The notes beneath the pieces are model-generated. The model did no database searches. It was not told the origin of the DNA and saw only the letters and a list, made by a program, of their open reading frames with translations. A program made the translations under genes and the position numbers. Shown here piece by piece: positions 7,737-16,584 of a stretch of 64,000 nt of DNA. Every line of letters begins with the position of its first letter. The first letter of the stretch is position 1. The stretch comes from an uncultured Clostridia bacterium (GTDB lineage Bacteria; Bacillota; Clostridia; Oscillospirales; Acutalibacteraceae): NCBI GenBank assembly GCA_937907605.1, contig CALCYI010000027.1, positions 1-64,000 of the forward strand, read 5' to 3'.

Positions 7737-8114
7737 CTACCTCGTATAAATAACTTCATTATAGACTATCTCTCTTGCTTGGTTAGTGATATTTGTCATC
7801 ATTTGCACCCACAGCATTTGATTATCGGCTTTTAACTGTTCTGTAACGCATTGCTTTTCTGCAAGTTGTGTAACAAGAAGGTCATACATTTCGGTTGCAC
7901 GAATGTCCACATCATGCAAATATGAGTTCAACTTACAGCTTGTTTTAAGTGAGGTATAGAATGCCTTATGGTGCTTCATTATGTAATCAAGGCGTCTCTG
8001 TCCCCAACGACCAATCTCATAATTTGTATCGGTTGATACAAGGTTAGGCAGATACACGCCGTTTACAAGTGTATAGTCAATTCCGTTCTTCTCATCAGTA
8101 ATATACTTTTTCAT
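7737..8114 (-). CDS. tnpV: TnpV-family transposon-encoded protein
   Basis: 125 residues from the ATG at 8114 (site GGAGG at suitable distance). The start MKKYITDEKNGIDYTLVNG, the IGRWGQRRLDYIMKHH stretch, KLNSYLHDVD and the C-terminal VTEQLKADNQMLWVQ block are the conserved blocks of the TnpV family carried by Clostridia mobile elements. Its role in the element is not known. It appears intact but isolated, without transposase or integrase, next to the DUF6809 partner. Confidence 0.8.
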   Translation of the reverse strand: MKKYITDEKNGIDYTLVNGVYLPNLVSTDTNYEIGRWGQRRLDYIMKHHKAFYTSLKTSCKLNSYLHDVDIRATEMYDLLVTQLAEKQCVTEQLKADNQMLWVQMMTNITNQAREIVYNEVIYTR

Positions 8115-8182
8115 AATATAATCCTCCGTATGCATAATTGATTATGTTTTTCCATACCTACAATCAAACATCGGCTGATTAC

Positions 8183-8240
8183 AAAGACCAAGGGAGGCAA
8201 CCTTCTTTACGAATGGCCTCCCTTGCAGTCCTTTTTTTTT
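8183..8240 (+). terminator. rightward terminator with long T-tract, orphan
   Basis: Stem AAGGGAGGC/GCCTCCCTT (8190-8198 and 8216-8224), extended by AAAGAC/GTC..TTT, followed by nine T residues to 8240. The genes on its left run leftward, so no rightward gene ends here. It may be left from a lost gene or may act on the leader of the sigma gene at 8305. Confidence 0.6.
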
Positions 8241-8304
8241 ACTTTAGAAAAAATGTGTCCGATTCCGTTTTTAAATCGTTTTTATAGTGAAAGGAGGATG
8301 AAAA

Positions 8305-8781
8305 ATGCAGAGTGATTTCGAAACCGAATATGACAAATACGGAGTAATGCTTTATAAAATTGCCTTTTTGTATTTCGGTAATGCTGCAGATACCGAGGAT
8401 GCTCTACAGGAGGTGTTTATTAAGTTGCTTTACCGGGCGCCGTCCTTTCGTGATGAGGAGCATAAAAAGGCGTGGCTTATTAGGACAACGCAAAATCAAT
8501 GCCTTGATATGCTCAAAAAGGGAAGAGAAAAAGCTTCTGATGTTTCGGAATTTTCTGTTTCTCATAGGTGCGATGACAATGACCTTCGCCTTGATGTGCA
8601 GAATAAAATAATTGCCCTTTCCGAACGCTATAAATCAGTAATTATCCTTTTCTATTATTACGATTATTCTATCAAAGAAATTGCACATACTTTGAAAATA
8701 AGTACATCGGCTGTCAAAATGCGGTTAATACGTGCGAGAGAACAGCTGAAAACGGAATTGGAGGAATACAATAATGAATAA
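8305..8781 (+). CDS. RNA polymerase sigma factor, ECF-like sigma-70 family
   Basis: 158 residues with sigma region 2 (about 8-75: an early aromatic-rich helix, then ADTEDALQEVFIKLL and KAWLIRTTQNQCLDMLK) and region 4 (about 98-150: ALSERYKSVIILFYYYDYSIKEIAHTL, with the helix-turn-helix STSAVKMRLIRAREQLK). No C-terminal extension. It starts behind AAAGGAGG. Its end overlaps the next gene by 8 bases, the standard coupling with an anti-sigma gene. The signal and regulon are unknown. Confidence 0.9.
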   Translation: MQSDFETEYDKYGVMLYKIAFLYFGNAADTEDALQEVFIKLLYRAPSFRDEEHKKAWLIRTTQNQCLDMLKKGREKASDVSEFSVSHRCDDNDLRLDVQNKIIALSERYKSVIILFYYYDYSIKEIAHTLKISTSAVKMRLIRAREQLKTELEEYNNE

Positions 8782-9688
8782 AAAAGAATTGAAATGTGCC
8801 ATTGACAATATACAACCCGATATTTATTTAAAGTCGCGTCTTGCAGAAAAGGTAAAATCAGACGCTCCAAAGCGCAGTAAGAGCAGGAGACGCGCTCTTT
8901 CTATAGGCGCTCTGTGTCTCGTTATGGCTGTAACCACTGTTACTGTTATGAATTCAAAGGGCACTTTGATTAATAAACCAGTACAGGAAAAAAGCTCAGT
9001 TGAAACCTCGCAAGCATTGTTTAAAGATTCGTTTGGAATTATTATTGCCAGTGCTTCTGAACCGGATAAAAAGACTATATTGAAGGAGAATGTCAGCACG
9101 CCATTAGAATATAAACTGTTTCTGAAGGATGCAACAGGTTTAAACGATGCCGAAAAAGAGTCTGAAATCGGAAAGTATAGTAATGAAATTAAAATGCTTC
9201 TCTCAGAATCAGACTTTAATTCTGCTCATAGTGGAATAGAGGATTTAGGCGACACTCTTTTCGGCAGATTGATAATGGATAATTTTGATGTTGAGATATC
9301 AGATGTGAATAGCGTTAAAAGCATTAACATATATAATACTTCAAGCTTTCTTGATGTTGAGGTGACTGCAAGCGGAAATCTTTACGATGAAAGCGGAAAT
9401 TTTGAACCGAGTAAGGATTTTCGTGAAGCGTTTTTCAAAGGGCATAATGTTAATATAAGCGGCGAGCTGTATCGCAAAACGATTTCTGTTCCAGAAGCAA
9501 CCTTCAGTATCAATCTTATTCCGTCAGAGGATTTGTTCAATGAAGTTTGCAAAAATCCGAGGTTTGATTTGAGTAGTTTAACCGATACAATGACTATATG
9601 TGTCGAATATATTGACGGAACAAAAGCAAGCACAGATGTTAATATCAGTTTTGACGTTGAAGGAAATATGAACGTTATGCTTAAATAA
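8774..9688 (+). CDS. membrane-anchored putative anti-sigma factor with extracytoplasmic domain
   Basis: 304 residues. A short cytoplasmic N-terminus (about 1-41, basic at the end), one membrane segment (about 42-60: ALSIGALCLVMAVTTVTV) and a 240-residue extracytoplasmic part with no cysteine pairs or recognised enzyme motif. Position and overlap with the sigma gene make it the probable anti-sigma factor, which would hold the sigma at the membrane until the outside domain senses a signal. No zinc-type anti-sigma motif is seen in the short N-terminus, so the binding mode is uncertain. Confidence 0.65.
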   Translation: MNKKELKCAIDNIQPDIYLKSRLAEKVKSDAPKRSKSRRRALSIGALCLVMAVTTVTVMNSKGTLINKPVQEKSSVETSQALFKDSFGIIIASASEPDKKTILKENVSTPLEYKLFLKDATGLNDAEKESEIGKYSNEIKMLLSESDFNSAHSGIEDLGDTLFGRLIMDNFDVEISDVNSVKSINIYNTSSFLDVEVTASGNLYDESGNFEPSKDFREAFFKGHNVNISGELYRKTISVPEATFSINLIPSEDLFNEVCKNPRFDLSSLTDTMTICVEYIDGTKASTDVNISFDVEGNMNVMLK

Positions 9689-9706
9689 AATAAGAATACG
9701 CAATTA

Positions 9707-9735
9707 AAAGGACTGCAATTGCAGTCCTTTTTTGT
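9707..9735 (+). terminator. terminator of the sigma/anti-sigma operon
   Basis: Perfect palindrome AAAGGACTGCAATTGCAGTCCTTT followed by further T residues. Confidence 0.85.
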
Positions 9736-9736
9736 C

Positions 9737-9765
9737 TTTCAATTTTCAATAATATATGTTATAAT
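9737..9765 (+). promoter_or_regulatory. promoter for recD2
   Basis: TTTCAA at 9737-9742, 17 bases, TATAAT at 9760-9765, about 30 bases before the recD2 start. The -35 is weak. Confidence 0.5.
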
Positions 9766-9794
9766 AACCCAAATACTGTTTCGGGGATAAGGCT

Positions 9795-12008
9795 ATGGAA
9801 GAATATACCCTTGAAAAGTTAACAGGAACCGTTGAAGACGTCAGCTTTTATAACGAAGCGACGGGCTTTTGCGTTGCGGAAATTGATAATGGCGAGGAGG
9901 GCGTAACCGTAGTCGGCGCCGTTGGCGAGCTCGTAGTAGGCACTCAGGTTGAATGTGAGGGGAAATGGGATTTTCATCACTCCTTCGGACGTCAGTTCCG
10001 CGCCGAGAGCGTAAGGCAGACTCTGCCCGAGGATACGGGCGGTATGCTGCGCTATCTTTCGTCGGGAATTATCAGAGGCATAAGGGAAGCGACTGCGCGC
10101 AAGATAGTCGAGATGTTCGGCGCGAATACCTTTGACGTTATTGAAAAAGAGCCCGAGCGCCTTGCGCAGATTAAAGGCATTACGCGGGTCAGAGCGCGCC
10201 AGATAAGTGCCGATTTCAAAACTCAGTTCGCCGCAAGGGAAACCGTTATGGGACTTACCGCGCTCGGTCTTTCCCAGAGCGAAGCGATTAAGCTTTACGG
10301 TATTTTCAAGGGCGAAGCGCTTGATATTATTAAGGCAAACCCGTATGCTCTTATCAGTTCCGCTACGGGAATAACCTTTGACAGAGCGGACGAAATTGCA
10401 GACAGGCTTGACGAAAAGCCGCCCTACGATTACAGAGCGCAGGCGGCGGTGGTACATATAGTGCGCCATAATCTCGGTAACGGTCATACCTGTATCCCGC
10501 GGGACAGAATTTTTGTCCCTGCGTGCGAGCTTCTCGGCTGTGAAAGGGATTATGTAGATATTGCTGTTGATAACGCGCTTGAAGCAAAAATGCTCGTGCA
10601 AAAGGATATAGACGGCAGGGAATTCCTCTTTCTGCCCGAAATATACGCCGCCGAAAGCTCAATAGCGGACAGAATAAAAATTATGACCAAGTTTCCGCCT
10701 AAGGAAAACGAGGTTTACGACAGCGAGATTTATTCCTTTGAAAAGGCGAGCGGCATTGAATTTGACGAGCAGCAGAAAAGGGCTATCGAAATCGCAGTTA
10801 CAAAGGGCTTACTCATTCTGACGGGCGGTCCCGGAACGGGTAAAACCACTACCGTTAAGGGTATCCTCTCACTTATGAAAAGCAGGGGGCTTAAGGTTGA
10901 ACTAACCGCTCCCACGGGCAGAGCCGCTCAGCGTATGGAGGAGCTTACGGGCTGTGAGGCAAAAACCATTCACCGTCTGCTTGAGGTTGAGTTCAGAGAG
11001 GGCGCAGAGAGCCCGAGCTTCGTGCATAATATAAGAAATCCGCTCGACTGCGATGCGATTATCGTCGACGAGCTTTCAATGGTGGACGTTACCGTATTTG
11101 CCGCGCTTCTTGACGCGATGCCGCTTCACTGCCGTTTAATTATGGTCGGCGACAAGGACCAGCTCCCGCCCGTAGGCGCAGGCAACGTGCTTAAGGACTT
11201 AATTGAGAGTAACGTCATCGGCGTAGTCACTCTCAATAAGGTATTTCGCCAGGCGATGAAAAGCCGTATTGTTACCAACGCACACAGAGTCGTAAAGGGC
11301 GAAATGCCCGTTATTGACAACTCGCCCGAGTCCGATTTCTTCCTTTTGAAAGAGGACGTAAAATACAACGTTCCGCGCCGTGTGCTTTCGCTCGTGACGG
11401 AGCGTATTCCCGCCTCTTATGGCTTTGAGCCAATGCGCGATATTCAGGTGCTTTCGCCTACGAGAATCGGCGAAGCGGGAACGCAGAATCTTAATACTGT
11501 TTTACAGCAGAGCCTCAACCCTCCGTCGCCCGATAAGCGCGAGCTAAGGTCAAAGGGTTATATTCTCCGCGAGGGCGACAGGGTAATGCAGATAAAGAAT
11601 AATTACGACGTTCCGTGGTTTAAAAACGGCGAGAGCGGACAGGGCGTATTTAACGGCGATATTGGCGTGCTTAAATGTATTGATATGGCTGAAAATATCA
11701 TACAGGTTAAGTTTGACGATAAGGAAGCTATGTACACTTTCGACAGCGTTAAGGAGCTTGAACTCGCGTATGCTATGACCGTACATAAGAGCCAGGGCAG
11801 CGAATTTGACGCAGTCGTTATGCCCGTAATCGCTACGCCCGATAAGCTTGCTTACCGCAATCTGTTTTATACTGCGCTCACGAGGGCGAAGCAGCTTTTA
11901 ATCCTTGTCGGCAACGAGGAGGGCATTGCTAAAATGGTAAATAACGATAAAAAATCAAGGAGATATTCCGCGCTTAAATTCTTTATTGAAAATGATACGG
12001 ATATGTAA
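9795..12008 (+). CDS. recD2: RecD2-type 5'-3' DNA helicase
   Basis: 737 residues, the usual size of RecD-like helicases without RecBC partners. An N-terminal OB-like domain (from LTGTVEDVSFYNEATGFCV) and helix-hairpin-helix repeats (about 80-200) precede the motor. Walker A GGPGTGKTTT is at about 343-352, a Walker B VDELSM at about 426-431, and the UvrD_C_2 tail has AYAMTVHKSQGSEFD followed by LFYTALTRAKQLL. It unwinds DNA in replication and repair. ATG at 9795 follows a weak site. The mreB-like gene starts 42 bases downstream. Confidence 0.95.
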   Translation: MEEYTLEKLTGTVEDVSFYNEATGFCVAEIDNGEEGVTVVGAVGELVVGTQVECEGKWDFHHSFGRQFRAESVRQTLPEDTGGMLRYLSSGIIRGIREATARKIVEMFGANTFDVIEKEPERLAQIKGITRVRARQISADFKTQFAARETVMGLTALGLSQSEAIKLYGIFKGEALDIIKANPYALISSATGITFDRADEIADRLDEKPPYDYRAQAAVVHIVRHNLGNGHTCIPRDRIFVPACELLGCERDYVDIAVDNALEAKMLVQKDIDGREFLFLPEIYAAESSIADRIKIMTKFPPKENEVYDSEIYSFEKASGIEFDEQQKRAIEIAVTKGLLILTGGPGTGKTTTVKGILSLMKSRGLKVELTAPTGRAAQRMEELTGCEAKTIHRLLEVEFREGAESPSFVHNIRNPLDCDAIIVDELSMVDVTVFAALLDAMPLHCRLIMVGDKDQLPPVGAGNVLKDLIESNVIGVVTLNKVFRQAMKSRIVTNAHRVVKGEMPVIDNSPESDFFLLKEDVKYNVPRRVLSLVTERIPASYGFEPMRDIQVLSPTRIGEAGTQNLNTVLQQSLNPPSPDKRELRSKGYILREGDRVMQIKNNYDVPWFKNGESGQGVFNGDIGVLKCIDMAENIIQVKFDDKEAMYTFDSVKELELAYAMTVHKSQGSEFDAVVMPVIATPDKLAYRNLFYTALTRAKQLLILVGNEEGIAKMVNNDKKSRRYSALKFFIENDTDM

Positions 12009-12050
12009 TATAATAATTAGAGATATTTAAAAAGTTTTACGGAGTTGCGT

Positions 12051-13079
12051 ATGTTCGGATACGACTTAGGTGTAGACCTCGGTACAAACTCAATAGTAAT
12101 TTCCGTGCCCGGTAAAGGCGTCGTGCTGAATGAGCCAAGCTATGTGGCTTATGACACTGAGACGGAGAAAATTCTTTACGCGGGCAAGCGCGCCTATTAT
12201 CTACAGGGCAGGGAGCCTAAGGGAATAGAGGTTGTACAGCCGATTAAAAACGGCGTAATCAGTAACTATTCCTTAACTCAGCAGCTTGTACGCCACTTTA
12301 TAAACAGAGTGATAAAGAAGAACGTTTTTCGTCCGAGAGTTGTCGCAATCTTCCCGCCGCTTGCGACGGAGGTTGAAAAGCGAACGCTCATTTCCGTTAT
12401 GATAAGGGCGGGCGCAAGGTCGGTATGTCTTATGGAGGCGCCGCTGTGTGCTGCCTTCGGTGCAGGGATTGACCCGATTCACCCGAGCGGAGTGTTCGTT
12501 ATCGATATCGGCGGCGGAACGAGCGATATGGCGGTAGTTACTCAGGGCTCAATGTCCCAGACGGAGAGCGTAAATACCGCAGGGAACGCGCTTGACGAGG
12601 CTATTGTAAAGTACCTTAAGGACGAATATAATATTCTTATCGGTCTGAGAACGGCTGAGGAAATAAAAAAATCCATAGGCTGCGCTGTACCGAGGGGAAA
12701 TCTGATAACCATGGCTGCTAAGGGTAGAAGTCTTGAAACGGGGCTTCCTATGGTTATTGAGGTAAGCTCGGACGAAATCTGCGAGTGCCTTCAGGCACCG
12801 CTCTCTGAGATTACGGGCGCAGCGGCTGCGATGTTCGAGAGGACGTCGGCTCAACTCGTTTCCGATATAACCTCGGGCGAGGTTATCCTTACGGGCGGAA
12901 GCGCTTCGCTTTACGGTATGGATACCCTTATTGCAAACGCGCTCGGGCTTAACGTAAGGGTGGTTGCGGACCCTGAGTTATGTACCGCAAGGGGCGCTAT
13001 GGTTGCGCTTAACAAGATGCATATTCTTGATAATTACGGCTATGAATTTAAAACTAAAGAGGATGTAAGAATAAGATGA
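12051..13079 (+). CDS. MreB-family bacterial actin (rod-shape protein paralogue)
   Basis: 342 residues with the actin/Hsp70 ATPase layout: phosphate 1 loop DLGVDLGTNSIVIS (about 4-17), phosphate 2 VFVIDIGGGTSDMAVV (about 151-166) and an adenosine motif ILTGGSASLYGMD near 283. MreB and Mbl form membrane filaments that guide lateral wall synthesis. I prefer the ATG at 12051 after ACGGAG over a TTG two codons upstream. mreC and mreD are not adjacent; instead it precedes a cobO-like gene by a 4-base overlap, so it may be one of several mreB copies. Confidence 0.9.
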   Translation: MFGYDLGVDLGTNSIVISVPGKGVVLNEPSYVAYDTETEKILYAGKRAYYLQGREPKGIEVVQPIKNGVISNYSLTQQLVRHFINRVIKKNVFRPRVVAIFPPLATEVEKRTLISVMIRAGARSVCLMEAPLCAAFGAGIDPIHPSGVFVIDIGGGTSDMAVVTQGSMSQTESVNTAGNALDEAIVKYLKDEYNILIGLRTAEEIKKSIGCAVPRGNLITMAAKGRSLETGLPMVIEVSSDEICECLQAPLSEITGAAAAMFERTSAQLVSDITSGEVILTGGSASLYGMDTLIANALGLNVRVVADPELCTARGAMVALNKMHILDNYGYEFKTKEDVRIR

Positions 13080-13552
13080 TTCATGTTTATTACGGCTACG
13101 GCAAGGGCAAAACAAGCGCCGCAATCGGCGCAGGTATGAGGGCGCAGGGCGCAGGCAAGAACGTACTTTTAGTTCAGTTCCTTAAGGATAATAAATCTCA
13201 CGAGCTCAAAAGCGTACCCTTTGACGTTTTTGACGCTCCCGATACGCTTTCCTTCAATCCCGGAGAGGAATACGGCGAATGGGTTGAAAGCGCATATAAA
13301 GCGATAGTCGAAAGCGAATGTAATTTCATTATTCTTGACGAGCTCCTTGACGTTATTCCCAAGTTCATACCGCTTGAGGACGCGCTCTGGACTATCAATA
13401 TGCTTGCCGTTGACGAGGGCAAGGAGGTAGTTATCACGGGTCATCAGGAGATTGAAAAGATAATTAACAAAGCCGATTACGTTACCCATTTTGAAAAGAT
13501 AAAACATCCTCACGACAAGGGCGTTAAAGCAAGAGAGGGTATCGAATATTAG
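13076..13552 (+). CDS. CobO/BtuR-like corrinoid adenosyltransferase-family ATPase
   Basis: 158 residues, P-loop YYGYGKGKTSAA (about 5-16), then VLLVQFLKD and FIILDELLDVI (Walker B region). This is the RecA-like fold of ATP:corrinoid adenosyltransferases (CobA/CobO/BtuR), which attach the adenosyl group to cobalt. The start overlaps the mreB-like stop (ATGA). A three-gene ECF vitamin transporter follows, which fits uptake and adenosylation of corrinoid, but the substrate is inference. It is slightly short for the family, so a related function cannot be excluded. Confidence 0.75.
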   Translation: MIHVYYGYGKGKTSAAIGAGMRAQGAGKNVLLVQFLKDNKSHELKSVPFDVFDAPDTLSFNPGEEYGEWVESAYKAIVESECNFIILDELLDVIPKFIPLEDALWTINMLAVDEGKEVVITGHQEIEKIINKADYVTHFEKIKHPHDKGVKAREGIEY

Positions 13553-13557
13553 TATTA

Positions 13558-13577
13558 CGGGAGAGTGTGCGCTCTCC
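13558..13577 (+). repeat. small hairpin between cobO-like gene and ecfT
   Basis: GGGAGAG-tgtgcg-CTCTCCC in the intergenic gap, about 25 bases before the EcfT start and without a T-tract. It could tune expression between the two parts of the operon. Confidence 0.4.
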
Positions 13578-13603
13578 CTGAATTTGTTATGGGAGGTGAT
13601 TTA

Positions 13604-14470
13604 ATGAGCCGATTTGAAAAGCTGCACCCGCTTTATCAGTTGGTGTTTTTCCTCGTGTCATTAATCATACCCATATGCGCCGGTAACCCGTTTTTTTCGA
13701 CGGCTTCGCTTGTCGGCGCGCTTGCTTATTCTTTTGTTCGAAACGGCGCGAAAGCCTTTAAAACTCTTGCCTGCAGCGTTCTTGTAATTATTGCCGTCGG
13801 CGTGTTTAATATGCTCTTTGCCCACTATGGACAGGACGATTTGTTTATGCTCGGCGATATACATTTCACCTTTCAGGCTCTCTTTTTCGGGCTAAATCAG
13901 GGCGTTATACTAAGCTCTGTTTTCATTTGGTTTACCTTTTTCGGCAGAATTCTTGACAGTGAAAGGATTATATATCTTTTCCGATTTGCGCCTAAAATCG
14001 CCCTTACCTTTTCAATAGTGCTCGGCTTTATCCCGAGATTTTTAAAAAAGCTTGGCGATATAAAAACAGCACGCCTCGCGCTCAGCGGAGGCGAAAGGGA
14101 AGTGAGCTTAAAGGGGCGTTTTAAGGAGGCTGTAAGCGATTTTTCTGCGCTCGTTTCATATGCGCTTGAAGCGGGTATAATAACCGCCGATTCGATGAGC
14201 TCAAGGAATTATAATCCCAGGGCAGTCAGCCCGAAGCGCTTTCATTTTACAAAGTCCGATATTGTGCTTATTATTTTAAATCTTGCTTCTTTTTTATACA
14301 TTATACTTGTTAAGCTAAACGGCGATATTTCGTTCATTTTTGAACCTGAGACTTATTCAAAAAGGCTGAGCATTCCCGCACTTGCGGTATTTATACTGCT
14401 TGAGCTCAGCGTAAGCTTTATTGACTTGAAGGAGAATTACAGATGGAAAAAATCACGTGTAAAGGTGTAA
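13604..14470 (+). CDS. ecfT: ECF transporter transmembrane component EcfT
   Basis: 288 residues, polytopic, with the EcfT signature region: an N-terminal MSRFEKLHPLYQL, membrane segments, and the cytoplasmic coupling helices with the Ala-Arg-Gly type motif, seen here as KTARLALSGGE (about 156-166) and a second coupling motif near ITADSMSSRNY (about 194-204). It bridges the ATPases and the S component. The start is the ATG at 13604 after GGGAGGTG. The end overlaps the ATPase gene by 28 bases. Confidence 0.85.
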   Translation: MSRFEKLHPLYQLVFFLVSLIIPICAGNPFFSTASLVGALAYSFVRNGAKAFKTLACSVLVIIAVGVFNMLFAHYGQDDLFMLGDIHFTFQALFFGLNQGVILSSVFIWFTFFGRILDSERIIYLFRFAPKIALTFSIVLGFIPRFLKKLGDIKTARLALSGGEREVSLKGRFKEAVSDFSALVSYALEAGIITADSMSSRNYNPRAVSPKRFHFTKSDIVLIILNLASFLYIILVKLNGDISFIFEPETYSKRLSIPALAVFILLELSVSFIDLKENYRWKKSRVKV

Positions 14471-15873
14471 ACTTTACATATCCCGACAGCGACAGAAAAG
14501 CGCTTGATAATATCAGCTTTACCGTTAGCGAGGGCGAATTCTGTCTGCTCACGGGCGAGTCCGCCGCAGGTAAGTCCACTCTCTTAAGACTTCTCAAAAG
14601 TGAAATTGCTCCCGTTGGAGAGCTCAGCGGAGAAATAAAAGCTTACGGTAAAACGGGCTACGTTTTCCAGAACGTTGAGGAGAGCATAGTTTGCGATAAG
14701 GTAAGAAGCGAGCTTTCCTTCGGTCTTACAAATATGGGACTGAGCGGGGAAAAAATTGAACTTGCGGTTGCGGAAATCGCCTCGTATTTTAATATCGAAA
14801 AGCTACTGAACTCAAGCATCAGCGAGCTTTCGGGCGGCGAAAAGCAGCTCGTAAACCTTGCCTCCGTAATGGTAATGAAGCCTGAAATTCTGCTCCTTGA
14901 CGAGCCCTGCTCGCAGCTTGACCCCGTGTCCGCCGAGCACTTTTTAAACCTCGTAAAAAAGCTTCAGACGGATTTTAATATTACGGTTATTATAAGTGAG
15001 CACAGCAGCGAGGAGGTATTTGATTTTGCCGATTCTCTACTTTTACTCGATAACGGCAGGCTCGTAATCAAAGCTAAAAGGGAAGAAGCAATAAATTATA
15101 TCCTTGAAAACGACCTTAAAATTAAAGAGGCAATTCCCATAAAATACACTCTTAAAGGTTTTGATATTAAACCGTATATTCCGTGTGATGAAAAAAGCTC
15201 TGAAGCCGTAAGAGTAAAAAACATATGGTACGCCTACAACAAGGGCGAGGACGTTTTAAAGGGTGCTAAATTTACCGCCTACAAGGGCAAAATCAACGCG
15301 ATAATCGGCGCTAACGGAAGCGGAAAGACCACGCTGCTGAAAACTATTGCAGGCGTGTGCAAAAGCTACCGCGGTAATATTAATGCAGACGGCAAGCTCT
15401 CAATGCTTACTCAGAACGTGTATGATTTGTTTACACAGGAGAGGTGCGGCGACGAGGTGAACTTCGGCGAAACTACCGATTTCCTCGGTATCTCGGAAAT
15501 AGAAAACCGCCACCCCTACGATATTTCGGGCGGTCAGGCTCAGCGCCTTGCAATCGCAAAGCTGCTCGAAAGAAATGCGGATATTATTATCCTCGACGAG
15601 CCGACGAGGGGGCTTGACGCTCTGCTTAAAATCAGACTTTCCGATTTGCTGAAAAGACTCTGCGAAAGCGGAAAAACCGTTATTTTAGCAAGCCACGATA
15701 TTGAGTTCGTAGGCGCGTACTGCAACTATGTTTCGTTTTTGTCCGACGGAATTATTATTACATCTCAGCCGAGGCGCGAATTCTTTTCCGCCCTTAGCTT
15801 TTACACAACCTATGTCGCGAGGAAAACGAACGGTAAAGCCGTATCGCTTAATGATTTGGAGAGGAAACAGTGA
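14443..15873 (+). CDS. ECF transporter ATP-binding protein with two fused ABC domains
   Basis: 476 residues with two complete ABC ATPase domains. Domain 1: Walker A GESAAGKST (about 38-46), signature LSGGEKQLV (about 128-136), Walker B ILLLDEPCSQLDP. Domain 2: Walker A GANGSGKTT (about 289-297), signature ISGGQAQRLA and Walker B IIILDEPTRGLDA. Both are intact. Many Firmicutes use separate EcfA1 and EcfA2; here one chain supplies both. It powers the adjacent EcfT and S component in the membrane. Confidence 0.93.
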   Translation: MEKITCKGVNFTYPDSDRKALDNISFTVSEGEFCLLTGESAAGKSTLLRLLKSEIAPVGELSGEIKAYGKTGYVFQNVEESIVCDKVRSELSFGLTNMGLSGEKIELAVAEIASYFNIEKLLNSSISELSGGEKQLVNLASVMVMKPEILLLDEPCSQLDPVSAEHFLNLVKKLQTDFNITVIISEHSSEEVFDFADSLLLLDNGRLVIKAKREEAINYILENDLKIKEAIPIKYTLKGFDIKPYIPCDEKSSEAVRVKNIWYAYNKGEDVLKGAKFTAYKGKINAIIGANGSGKTTLLKTIAGVCKSYRGNINADGKLSMLTQNVYDLFTQERCGDEVNFGETTDFLGISEIENRHPYDISGGQAQRLAIAKLLERNADIIILDEPTRGLDALLKIRLSDLLKRLCESGKTVILASHDIEFVGAYCNYVSFLSDGIIITSQPRREFFSALSFYTTYVARKTNGKAVSLNDLERKQ

Positions 15874-16487
15874 AGAGTTATTACATAATATCGGCGGGCA
15901 TACTCGTTTTGTCAATGCTTCCGTTTTTTATAATCTACGAAAAGCGAAAAACGTCCCCGCGTGAAATAACCTTAATAGCCACCTTTACCGCGCTTGCCGT
16001 GGCGTCAAGGGCTGCGTTTTACCTTATACCGCAGGTAAAGCCGATAGCCGCGGTAGTTATCGTCGCTGCGGTCTGCCTCGGCGCAGACAGGGGCTTTTTT
16101 ATAGGCGCGTTCTCGGCGTTCGTATCCAATTTTCTTTTCGGTCAGGGCTACTGGACACCGTTTCAGATGGCGGCGCTCGGTATGGTAGGACTCGTCGCGG
16201 GACTGCTCTTTTCATATCTGAAACCGAAGCGTATAATCCTTTCCGTTTCGGGCTTTCTGCTCGTTACCGTTATCTACGGGCTGATAGTGGATTTGTCAAC
16301 CGTGTTTGCCGCCCTCGGTAATAATATAACCCTTGCGGGCGTGCTTTCAATCTACGCCGCGGGCGTACCGTTTAATATAATATTCGGCTTGACAACGGCA
16401 ATCTTCCTTTTCATTTTCGGCGAAATGTTCATACGCAAAACGGACAGAATTATAACAAAATACGGCATAATAAAAAGAGCTGCATAG
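15870..16487 (+). CDS. ECF transporter substrate-binding (S) component
   Basis: 205 residues with six hydrophobic segments of the S-component fold. It starts at a GTG that overlaps the ATPase stop (GTGA at 15870), behind GGAGAGG. The middle carries SNFLFGQGYWTPFQMAALGMVGLVAG, a pattern seen in corrinoid- and related-substrate S components. With the cobO-like gene in the same operon, a cobalamin precursor is the best guess, but the substrate cannot be read from sequence. The stop codon lies inside the terminator hairpin. Confidence 0.75.
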   Translation: MKSYYIISAGILVLSMLPFFIIYEKRKTSPREITLIATFTALAVASRAAFYLIPQVKPIAAVVIVAAVCLGADRGFFIGAFSAFVSNFLFGQGYWTPFQMAALGMVGLVAGLLFSYLKPKRIILSVSGFLLVTVIYGLIVDLSTVFAALGNNITLAGVLSIYAAGVPFNIIFGLTTAIFLFIFGEMFIRKTDRIITKYGIIKRAA

Positions 16488-16500
16488 CAGCTCTTTTTAA
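16473..16500 (+). terminator. terminator of the recD2-ECF region
   Basis: AAAAAGAGCTGC-at-AGCAGCTCTTTTT. The stem contains the stop codon of the S-component gene. Confidence 0.85.
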
Positions 16501-16584
16501 ATTCCCGTAACAAGCGAAAAAGCTTCTCACATAAAGTTATTGAAATATTTCTGAATGTCGGCTATGATTTATATGGTGATAAAA

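Noticed and set aside
9819..10601. 260-codon minus-strand frame inside recD2
   Set aside because: Shadow of RecD2, no ribosome site or family resemblance.
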